Both the position numbers and the translations under genes were made by a program. The notes beneath the pieces were generated by a model. It did not search any database and had not been told where the DNA came from. It saw nothing but the letters and a program-made list of their open reading frames with translations. Positions 1 to 5,810 of a stretch of DNA of 6,400 nucleotides are shown piece by piece (the first letter of the stretch is position 1; each line of letters begins with the position of its first letter). The stretch is from contig CAIJMB010000006.1 of assembly GCA_903821715.1 (NCBI GenBank), forward strand, positions 1 through 6,400, written 5' to 3'. The DNA is from an uncultured Flavobacteriales bacterium (GTDB lineage: Bacteria; Bacteroidota; Bacteroidia; Flavobacteriales; Schleiferiaceae).

Positions 1-368
1 CCGAGGGCGACCGCAAGCCAGCCGAGGGCCTTGCGGCGTTCGGGCCAGCCTTCGTTGCCAAATAAGGCGAAGCCTCCGCGCACAAAATCTTCGGCAAGCC
101 AGATGGCGATCATGGGGAGTTTGGGAACGTACAGCAGGACGAACCAAATCATAAACGTTTGCATTCCGCGCCGAATCTCATCAGACGGGGCCGACGGGTC
201 GTACTTGAAGAAGGCATAGAGTACATAGGCGTAGCCCAGACCGTGCACCACCATAAAGAGGCGCTTGACCCAGATCGCGGGGTCGAGGGTGCGCAGGCCG
301 CGGTACACATAAAGGTCCATCGCAAAGTAGAGGACCAGAACAAAGAGAAAGGCTACGGGAGATCGCAT
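1..368 (-). CDS. Probable membrane-anchored metallophosphoesterase, N-terminal part (runs off the window)
   Basis: Read from the ATG at 368 down to base 1, the minus strand is open for 122 codons with no stop. The product starts MRSPVAFLFVLVLYFAMDLY. Hydrophobic segments at about residues 4-21, 36-54 and 71-92 look like membrane helices. They are followed by a basic RRK at 111-113 and a new hydrophobic run at the window edge. This layout (three helices, then an RRK-L motif before another hydrophobic segment) resembles the N-terminus of Bacteroidota metallophosphoesterases of the YkuE/calcineurin-like group. In those proteins a periplasm-facing di-metal phosphoesterase domain follows. That domain would lie outside the window, so no catalytic residue can be seen and the family call is from memory of the N-terminal pattern. 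The coding status is more certain than the function. The gene is divergent from the kinase, with 39 bp between the two starts. Confidence 0.65.
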   Translation of the reverse strand, partial: MRSPVAFLFVLVLYFAMDLYVYRGLRTLDPAIWVKRLFMVVHGLGYAYVLYAFFKYDPSAPSDEIRRGMQTFMIWFVLLYVPKLPMIAIWLAEDFVRGGFALFGNEGWPERRKALGWLAVAL

Positions 369-407
369 AAACAAAGAGGTGCAAAGGTCGTACTACCTTC
401 GCTACAA
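369..407. promoter_or_regulatory. Divergent intergenic region between the phosphoesterase and kinase genes
   Basis: Only 39 bp separate the two start codons, so promoters for both directions must sit here or inside the neighbouring genes. On the minus strand, two TTTG-ending elements occur upstream of the phosphoesterase ATG: GACCTTTG (382-389) and CCTCTTTG (372-379 region). Each is an imperfect match to the Bacteroidota -7 element TAnnTTTG. They arise from a short direct repeat, CAAAG-A-GGT and CAAAGGT, on the plus strand. Neither has a clear TTTG -33 partner at the usual distance. The assignment as a regulatory region rests mainly on the divergent gene layout. Confidence 0.35.
394..401 (+). 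promoter_or_regulatory. Candidate -7 promoter element for the histidine kinase
   Basis: TACCTTCG matches the Bacteroidota -7 consensus TAnnTTTG at all fixed positions but one (C for T). It ends 6 bases before the kinase ATG at 408, the same spacing as the perfect element before the exporter gene. I see no good TTTG -33 box upstream. If it is active, the transcript would begin at or within a few bases of the start codon. Confidence 0.35.
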
Positions 408-1589
408 ATGCTCAACCCATTTCGAAGAGTTTCGGTGTACCAGCTCCGCCAACGGTGGAAGGCCGGGCTGCTGCTCTTTGCCTTGGTCATTGCGGCTGCG
501 ACGCTGTGGTACACCGAAACGCTGGCGTCCAACCTGAGGCGCCGCGAGGCCCGCGAGGTGGCTCGGTGGGCGATGGCGGTGGAGCATATTGTGCAGTCTT
601 CGCCCGATGTGGACCTCACCTTGGCCACCCAAATTATTGAAGACAACGAGTCCATTCCTTTGCTGCTCGTCGACGACCAAGGTCGGGTGGTTTCGTCGCG
701 GAACGTGGCGTGGGGCGATTCAACCGCGGCTGACACGACCTACTGGACCGATTTGATGAAGGCGTACGCGCCGCCAATTGAGCTCGAACTCGCTCCGGGC
801 TTGAGCCAGTTTATCTACCAGTACGAGTCGACGACCCTGGGCCAGCTGCGTGTGTACCCTCGGGTGCTGCTCGGCGTCATGGCGCTGTTTTTGTCGCTTT
901 CGTACTTCGGATTTCACCGCGCCCGCCGGGCCGAAGAAGACCAAGTGTGGACCGGAATGGCCCGCGAAACTGCGCACCAACTCGGCACCCCATTGTCGGC
1001 GCTCTACGGCTGGCTGACGGTACTCGAGGACGAGGCCGCGGCCCAGCCCAATTTGATCCCGCTGCTCGCCGAGGTGCGCAAAGACCTCGAGCGCCTACAG
1101 ACCGTCGCCGACCGCTTCTCAAAAATTGGTTCAGACCAACCCGGTGAGGTGGCCGACCTCGCGCCGCTGGTCGAGCACAGTGTCGGGTACCTTCAAAAGC
1201 GCCTACCCAAGGGCGTTGAGTTGCGCTACGACGTGGCGGCCACGCTGCCCCAGGTGCGCTACCAGCCCGTGCTGCTGGGATGGGTCCTCGAGAACCTTAT
1301 TCGCAACGCAGTCGATGCGCTTCCCGACCAAAAGGGGCGGATCGAGGTTCGCGCCCACCGCGTCGGAGACCAAGTGGTGGTCGACGTGGCCGACAACGGC
1401 AAAGGCATGACGGCCAAGGTGCGGCGTTCGGTCTTTCGCCCCGGATTCACCACCAAAAAGCGCGGCTGGGGCCTTGGGCTCAGTCTGGCGCGGCGCATCG
1501 CCGTTCAGGGACACGGTGGCCATTTAGAGGTGCTGCACAGTGCGCCCGGTCAGGGAACCACGTTTCGCCTCGCCCTTCCGTTGCCGTGA
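408..1589 (+). CDS. Membrane-bound sensor histidine kinase
   Basis: This is a 393-residue two-component sensor kinase. A first membrane helix lies at about 20-37 and a second at about 152-168. The roughly 110-residue segment between them is predicted to be periplasmic, with no domain I recognise. The cytoplasmic transmitter follows. The H-box RETAHQLGTPLS carries the phospho-accepting His190. The N-box NLIRNAVDA has Asn300, the G1 box is DNGKGM (329-334), the F-box is FRPGF (343-347) and the G2 box is GWGLGLSL (353-360). All catalytic boxes are intact, so an active kinase is expected. The ATG at 408 is chosen because the reading frame upstream (159-407) is antisense to the phosphoesterase gene and encodes nothing membrane-like. 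No response regulator gene lies beside it, so its partner must be encoded elsewhere. Its last four bases overlap the hemW start (GTGA), suggesting coupled translation. The signal sensed is unknown. Confidence 0.9.
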   Translation: MLNPFRRVSVYQLRQRWKAGLLLFALVIAAATLWYTETLASNLRRREAREVARWAMAVEHIVQSSPDVDLTLATQIIEDNESIPLLLVDDQGRVVSSRNVAWGDSTAADTTYWTDLMKAYAPPIELELAPGLSQFIYQYESTTLGQLRVYPRVLLGVMALFLSLSYFGFHRARRAEEDQVWTGMARETAHQLGTPLSALYGWLTVLEDEAAAQPNLIPLLAEVRKDLERLQTVADRFSKIGSDQPGEVADLAPLVEHSVGYLQKRLPKGVELRYDVAATLPQVRYQPVLLGWVLENLIRNAVDALPDQKGRIEVRAHRVGDQVVVDVADNGKGMTAKVRRSVFRPGFTTKKRGWGLGLSLARRIAVQGHGGHLEVLHSAPGQGTTFRLALPLP

Positions 1590-2716
1590 GTGCCGCGCAA
1601 CCTACCGGCATTTACGTCCACGTTCCGTTTTGCCGGCATGCGTGCCGCTACTGCGACTTTCACTTTTCGACGCTGCTCAAGCAAATCCCTGAAGTGGTCG
1701 CCGCGATGGGGCGTGAGGCGGAACTTCGGATTCCGCACGAAACGCCCGCCCGCACCCTGTACTGGGGCGGCGGAACGCCAAGCGTGCTTCCGGACGCGGA
1801 ATTCCGCGCTTTGAACGCTACGCTGCGCCAACGTATTGTGCTTGAGCCTGATGCGGAATGCACGCTCGAAGTCAACCCCGAAGACGTGACGCCCGACCGC
1901 GTGGCGCTGTGGCGCTCCGAAGGATTTAATCGTCTGAGCATTGGGGTTCAAAGTTTTCGTGACGACCGACTCGACTGGATGGGCCGCCCGCACCGGGGCC
2001 AAGACGCCGTCGACGCCGTGCGTCGCGCCCAAGACGCTGGTTTTGAGGATTTGAGCATTGACTTGATCTACGGTTTGCCCGGTAGCAGCCTCGGGGAATA
2101 GCAGGATCAGGTGGGACGGGCACTTGAATTGGAAACACCGCATCTTTCGGCCTATGCTCTGACCGTTGAACCCCGCACGGCTCTGGCTCATGATGTGGCC
2201 AAGGGCCGCAGCGAAGCCCCTCGGGACGAGCGGGCGGCTGAGGACTTTGTATGGTTCCGCAGCGAAATGCAACGTCAGGGTTGGGACGCCTACGAGGTGA
2301 GCAACTATGCCAAACCGGGCTGGCGCGCGGAGCACAACAGTTCGTACTGGCAGGGCGACCCGTACGTGGGCTTGGGCCCAGGAGCCCATTCGTTTGACGG
2401 GCACCGCCAGCGAAGGGCCAACGTGCGCAACAATTCGGTCTACCAACGGGCGCTTGCCGTGGCGAGCGGTGAAGATTGGTTTGAGCTCGAAGACTTGAAC
2501 GACCAAGAGTGGTTTCACGAACAGGTGCTGACCCAGCTGCGTCGGGCAGAAGGGCTTCCGCGCGCGGCGGCCCAGGGACGTCACCTTGACAGGGCGTGGT
2601 CCAAATGGGTCGGGCAAGGATTGATGCTGGCCGACGAATCGGGGTGGCGGCTCTGCGGCGAGGGCTGGCTTTGGGCGGACGCCATTGCGTCGGACGCATT
2701 TGGCCTTGAGCCCTGA
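1586..2716 (+). pseudogene. hemW: Radical SAM heme chaperone HemW, interrupted by an in-frame amber codon
   Basis: Read through a single TAG at codon 172, the frame encodes a 376-residue HemW of normal family length. HemW is a heme-binding radical SAM protein that delivers heme to target proteins. It was long misannotated as oxygen-independent coproporphyrinogen oxidase (HemN). The [4Fe-4S] motif CRHACRYC gives Cys16, Cys20 and Cys23. The fourth Cys of true HemN (CxxxCxxCxC) is absent, which favours HemW. Further landmarks are GGGTPS (61-66), VNPED (96-100), RLSIGVQSF (116-124) and DLIYGLPG (159-166). After the stop come LSAYALTVEPRTAL (186-199) and the YEVSNYAKPG / GLGPGAHSFDG block (236-272). 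Both halves are in the same frame, so this is a nonsense change and not a frameshift. The GTG at 1586 is chosen because it sits just before the Cys motif and overlaps the kinase stop as GTGA. As written, translation would yield only about 171 residues, unlikely to be functional. A sequencing error is also possible. Confidence 0.88.
2099..2101 (+). other. Premature TAG (amber) codon inside hemW
   Basis: The codon follows GLPGSSLGE, and the frame continues directly with QDQVGRALEL. In Bacteroidota HemW relatives as I remember them, a tryptophan stands here (GLPG-x-S-x-x-x-W). TGG to TAG is a single G-to-A transition, so this is the simplest explanation. No base is gained or lost. The next in-frame start-like codon is a GTG at 2111. 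A product begun there would lack the whole iron-sulfur/SAM core. Confidence 0.85.
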
Positions 2717-2730
2717 TTCCGTTAGTTTCG
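2699..2730 (+). promoter_or_regulatory. Candidate promoter for the cyclase gene (TTTG-N20-TAGTTTCG)
   Basis: TTTG at 2699-2702 lies 20 bases before TAGTTTCG at 2723-2730. This spacing suits the Bacteroidota -33/-7 pair (TTTG and TAnnTTTG). The -7 element has one mismatch (C for T). It starts a few bases after the hemW stop and ends 4 bases before the cyclase ATG at 2735, implying a very short or absent leader. The -33 box lies in the last codons of hemW. Confidence 0.45.
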
Positions 2731-2734
2731 CAGC

Positions 2735-3430
2735 ATGTACGACCTCAGCTTACTCGTTGAATTTGGCCGGCCCAGGGCGTGGTACATCGACGGTCCGCGC
2801 CGCGAGCCCGTGCGGCTTGGCGACTGGGTCGGCGACGTGAACCAAGGCGGCGGCGTCAATTTTTTTGACGTCCACTTCAATCCACATGCCCACGGAACCC
2901 ATACCGAGTCGCTCGGCCATGTCGTGCGCGAAACGCGGCATGCGGTGGACCTCGGAATTTCACCGTGGCTCAGCGCTCGGGTGGTTCGAATTCCTGCTCC
3001 GAAGCTATTGACGCTCGAGGCGCTGCGTGCCTCACCGGCGGCCTTGTTTGATTACGAGGCACTGGTTTTGGCCACTCAAGAGGGTGACCTGAGCCAGCGT
3101 GACTGGCGGCAGACGAACCCGCCGGCCATTGAGCCTGCTGCACTGGCGTGGTTGGCCGAGCACGGAGTGCGCCACCTACTCGTCGATCTGCCGAGCGTCG
3201 ACCCCGAAGAAGACGGCGGAGCCTTGGCGGCCCACCGCGCATTTTGGGGGTTGCCGCTTGGGTCGCAGTCCGCGTCTGAAGCCCGCTACCCCGGGGCGAG
3301 TATTACGGAATTGATCCAGGTTCCGACCGACTGCGTCGAGGGGCGCTACAAGCTCAATTTGAGTTTGGCTCCAATGCAGGGGGATGCGGTACCGAGCCGG
3401 CCGATTCTGTTCCCCGACGGGAACGTGTAA
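2735..3430 (+). CDS. Cyclase-family metal-dependent hydrolase (kynurenine formamidase-like fold)
   Basis: The 231-residue product matches the cyclase family (PF04199), soluble metal-dependent hydrolases that include kynurenine formamidase. The metal-site signature is NPHAHGTHTES, with His51, His53, His56 and Glu58 visible. It is followed by GH at 61-62. A second conserved block reads SVDPEEDGG (154-162), then His167 and Glu192 further on. The family's usual HxGTHxD ends in Asp, and here the last position is Glu. I recall GHGTHTE in flavobacterial members, so it may be a lineage variant. There is no signal peptide, so the enzyme is probably cytoplasmic. The substrate is not identifiable: no tryptophan-catabolic genes are nearby, and calling it KynB would be unjustified. 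It starts 18 bp after hemW, and this HemW/cyclase pairing is one I recall from Flavobacteriia. The ATG at 2735 follows a candidate promoter closely. Confidence 0.85.
   Translation: MYDLSLLVEFGRPRAWYIDGPRREPVRLGDWVGDVNQGGGVNFFDVHFNPHAHGTHTESLGHVVRETRHAVDLGISPWLSARVVRIPAPKLLTLEALRASPAALFDYEALVLATQEGDLSQRDWRQTNPPAIEPAALAWLAEHGVRHLLVDLPSVDPEEDGGALAAHRAFWGLPLGSQSASEARYPGASITELIQVPTDCVEGRYKLNLSLAPMQGDAVPSRPILFPDGNV
3409..3424. repeat. Inverted repeat GTTCCC-CGAC-GGGAAC at the end of the cyclase gene
   Basis: Perfect 6-bp arms flank a 4-base loop and overlap the last codons of the cyclase. No T-tract follows, so it is not a typical intrinsic terminator. A second small dyad, GTGT-AA-ACAC (3425-3434), follows immediately and contains the cyclase TAA stop. 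Both abut the TACCTTTG element at 3436. They could be a weak RNA hairpin or a protein-binding site, but chance is possible because the arms also encode protein. Confidence 0.35.
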
Positions 3431-3435
3431 ACACC

Positions 3436-3443
3436 TACCTTTG
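3436..3443 (+). promoter_or_regulatory. -7 promoter element for the RND exporter gene (TACCTTTG)
   Basis: This is a perfect match to the Bacteroidota sigma-ABfr -7 consensus TAnnTTTG, located in the 19-bp gap after the cyclase stop. It ends 6 bases before the ATG at 3450. No clear TTTG -33 box is visible about 20 bases upstream, where the GTTCCC inverted repeat sits instead. Transcription would start at or next to the start codon and probably continue into rmlA. Confidence 0.6.
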
Positions 3444-3449
3444 CCCATT

Positions 3450-5807
3450 ATGTGGGAAAAACTCGGTCGTTTTGTCCAAAAATACCGACGACAGGTCGTT
3501 GCGTTTTGGGTAATTTATGTACTTGCAATGGCCTTCCTCGGGCGCAATGTCGAAGTGAGCTACCATTTCGCCAAAATGCTCCCAGAAGACGATAGTGTCT
3601 ACACTGAATTTGTGGCACTAAGTGAGCACTTCGAGCAAGGAAGTGGCGGCGTCATTTTTTTGGCAGCGCACGACAATAGCTACTTCCTTCCGTACATCAT
3701 GAATAGCTGGATCGAGCTGGCTAAAAGTATTGAGCAAACTCCCGAGGTTGAAGGTGTCCTTTCATGGCACAATGCGGTAGACCTTTACTTGGGGCCGGAC
3801 TCTAACGATCGCTTCGAACCAATTCCCATCTGCGACGGCAGGATAGACAAGCCTGAAGAGGCCGAAATGGTTCGAGCAAAGCTCCGTGAACTTCCGGTTT
3901 ACGATGGGTTGCTCAATGCTAACGATGGAACTACGCAATTGCTGGCGATACAGATTTCGGATACGGCGAATTACAGCAAGTTGTTTTTTCCGCTCATTGA
4001 CCACATCACATCGGAGGCCAAAAAATTCGAACGAAGAACCGGAATTGACATTCAGATATCTGGGGTCCCCTACTTGCGAATGGTAAATGCGCGCAGTATA
4101 AAGTCTGAAATTAACTTGTTTTTAGGCCTGACAGCTGTCGTTACACTCGTCATCATGTTTGCGATGATGCGGAGCACGCGAGCGGCCATCATAGCCCTGG
4201 TGGTTGTGGGCGTCGGCGTAGTTGGTTCGTTCGGCGTGCTCGGCGCGCTCGGATTTAAGCTCACACTGTTCAGTGCACTGATACCTCCGCTACTGATTGT
4301 AATTGTGGTTCCGAATTGCATCTTTTTTATAAACAAGTACCACCAAGAGTACGCGAGAGATCAGGATGTTCAAGTTGCCATTTTGCATACAGTGAAGAAG
4401 ATTGGAGGAGTGGCGTTGCTGACCAACCTGACCACGGCATTGGGCTTCTCAACGTTTATGCTCACATCCAGTGATGCGCTGATTCACTTTGGTGTAGCGG
4501 CTACAATCAACATCATTGTGGTATTCATCCTTTCTATGACCATATTGCCGGTCATTTACAGCTGGATGCCTGCGCCGAAGCCACAGCATTACAAGCATTT
4601 AGAGCAACAATGGCTGAAGGATGGAGTCAATTGGCTCGAGCGCGTCGCACAGTTTCACCGCAAGAAAGTTTATGCCGGGGCACTGTTTCTTGCGGCCGTT
4701 GGGTTCGTGGGAATGCTACGAATGGAGACCACAGGCAACATTACTACCGATATTAATCCTAAGGATCCCTTGGTGCAGCAAATGACGTTCTTCGAGGACA
4801 AACTAGGCGGTGTAATTCCTTTAGAGATTGTAGTCAACAGCCGTGAACCCGGCGGAGCCCTTAAGTCAAATGTGCTGCGTCAGGCCGAAGCATTTCAACG
4901 GGCCTTGGACAGTATTCCGAACCTTTCTCGGAGTATGAGCATCGTCGACTTTTTGAAATTCAGTCGCCAAGCGTACTATGGGGGCGGAGCAGAGTTTTAC
5001 GAACTCCCGTCGGCGGCAGAAAGGCGGCAAATTGCTGCCTTGCTTCCTACGGGCAAACAGGATGTGAACCGTGCCCTGACTTCGGGTCTAATTGATCGAG
5101 ATAACCAGCGTATTAGGATTACCGTTCAGGTGCGCGATTTGCCGAGGCCTGAAATGATGAAGGTTGTGGACGCCGTAAAAGAAAAGGCCGACGAGCATTT
5201 CAACAAAGAAGATGTGGATGTGAGCTTTTCGGGAGCAGGACTCATCTTTTTGCGATCCACGGAATACCTCATTGACAATTTAGTGAGCAGTCTCATTTTT
5301 GCAGTGGTAGTCATTTCGCTCCTTATGGCCGGACTATTTCGTTCCTGGCGCATGATGGTGGTGGCGATTTTGCCCAATCTACTCCCTTTGATTATGACGG
5401 CAGGAATCATGGGTTGGTTTGGCATTCCTGTGAAACCGTCGACCGTACTCATCTTTTCTATTGCCTTCGGAATTTCTGTGGATGACACCCTCCATTTGCT
5501 TTCGCGCTACCGTCAAGAGCTGCACCTCAACGGAGGTAGTATCGGAAGAGCCGCTATCATTGCCATTCGAGAATCCGGGGTTAGCATGTTCTACACCTCA
5601 GTAGTGCTTTTTGCTGGATTTATGATCTTTTTAGCGTCAAATTTTGGCGGAACTCAAGCGTTAGGCTTACTGGTGTCCCTCACACTCGGATTCGCCATGT
5701 TCTCGAACCTAATTTTGCTACCGTCTCTGCTGATGTCGCTCGACAAAGTGATGACGGGCAAAGAACAAGAGGTTTCTCTTGCTGAACTCTCTGAGGACGA
5801 CGAATAA
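3450..5807 (+). CDS. RND-superfamily exporter with two MMPL domains
   Basis: The 785-residue inner-membrane protein has the duplicated RND layout. One helix (about 16-33) is followed by a large non-cytoplasmic loop (34-220) and five helices (222-240, 245-268, 272-295, 318-340, 347-369). After a cytoplasmic linker comes a second helix (408-423), a second loop (424-609) and five more helices (610-765). The acidic tail ends LSEDDE. It belongs with the compact MMPL/HpnN/Patched-like exporters and not the ~1000-residue AcrB type. Proton-relay acidic residues are present only in the second half (SVDDTLHLL, Asp678-Asp679). The equivalent stretch of the first half reads VVPNCIFF. No membrane-fusion protein or outer-membrane channel gene is adjacent. 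The substrate is unknown, with lipids or hydrophobic compounds typical of relatives. The ATG at 3450 is chosen over an upstream in-frame ATG at 3384 because that one lies inside the cyclase gene and the promoter element sits just before 3450. GC is clearly lower than in neighbouring genes. The rmlA gene follows after 3 bases. Confidence 0.88.
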   Translation: MWEKLGRFVQKYRRQVVAFWVIYVLAMAFLGRNVEVSYHFAKMLPEDDSVYTEFVALSEHFEQGSGGVIFLAAHDNSYFLPYIMNSWIELAKSIEQTPEVEGVLSWHNAVDLYLGPDSNDRFEPIPICDGRIDKPEEAEMVRAKLRELPVYDGLLNANDGTTQLLAIQISDTANYSKLFFPLIDHITSEAKKFERRTGIDIQISGVPYLRMVNARSIKSEINLFLGLTAVVTLVIMFAMMRSTRAAIIALVVVGVGVVGSFGVLGALGFKLTLFSALIPPLLIVIVVPNCIFFINKYHQEYARDQDVQVAILHTVKKIGGVALLTNLTTALGFSTFMLTSSDALIHFGVAATINIIVVFILSMTILPVIYSWMPAPKPQHYKHLEQQWLKDGVNWLERVAQFHRKKVYAGALFLAAVGFVGMLRMETTGNITTDINPKDPLVQQMTFFEDKLGGVIPLEIVVNSREPGGALKSNVLRQAEAFQRALDSIPNLSRSMSIVDFLKFSRQAYYGGGAEFYELPSAAERRQIAALLPTGKQDVNRALTSGLIDRDNQRIRITVQVRDLPRPEMMKVVDAVKEKADEHFNKEDVDVSFSGAGLIFLRSTEYLIDNLVSSLIFAVVVISLLMAGLFRSWRMMVVAILPNLLPLIMTAGIMGWFGIPVKPSTVLIFSIAFGISVDDTLHLLSRYRQELHLNGGSIGRAAIIAIRESGVSMFYTSVVLFAGFMIFLASNFGGTQALGLLVSLTLGFAMFSNLILLPSLLMSLDKVMTGKEQEVSLAELSEDDE

Positions 5808-5810
5808 GCT

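Noticed and set aside
159..407. N-terminal extension of the kinase frame to an upstream ATG
   Set aside because: It is antisense to the edge gene, has no membrane or domain character, and would push the first membrane helix unusually far in. The ATG at 408 has a promoter-like element just before it.
1280..1585. Upstream extension of the hemW frame
   Set aside because: It lies wholly within the kinase ATPase domain in another frame and is Arg/Ser-rich. HemW proteins begin a few residues before the Cys motif, as from GTG 1586.
2099..2107. Programmed read-through at TAG CAG, partly like the viral UAG-CAR context
   Set aside because: That context is known from eukaryotic viruses and the rest of it (YYA) is missing. 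Nothing else suggests programmed recoding.
1550..2699. Long minus-strand open frames opposite hemW (1550-2617 and 1926-2699)
   Set aside because: They are shadows caused by high GC: no recognisable domain, odd composition, and they cover the strongly conserved hemW in the opposite strand.
2111..2716. Second half of hemW as a separate gene starting at GTG 2111
   Set aside because: It begins mid-domain, with no promoter or ribosome-binding site, and continues the HemW homology in the same frame only 9 bases after the TAG.
3384..3449. Exporter start at the in-frame ATG at 3384
   Set aside because: It would overlap the end of the cyclase gene and add a Cys/Pro/Arg-rich segment unlike an RND N-terminus. 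MWEKLGRF at 3450 is typical and follows a perfect -7 element.
5793..5797. GAGGA as a Shine-Dalgarno site for rmlA
   Set aside because: It is 13 bases from the ATG and encodes the Glu-Asp-rich tail of the exporter. Bacteroidota rarely rely on such sites.
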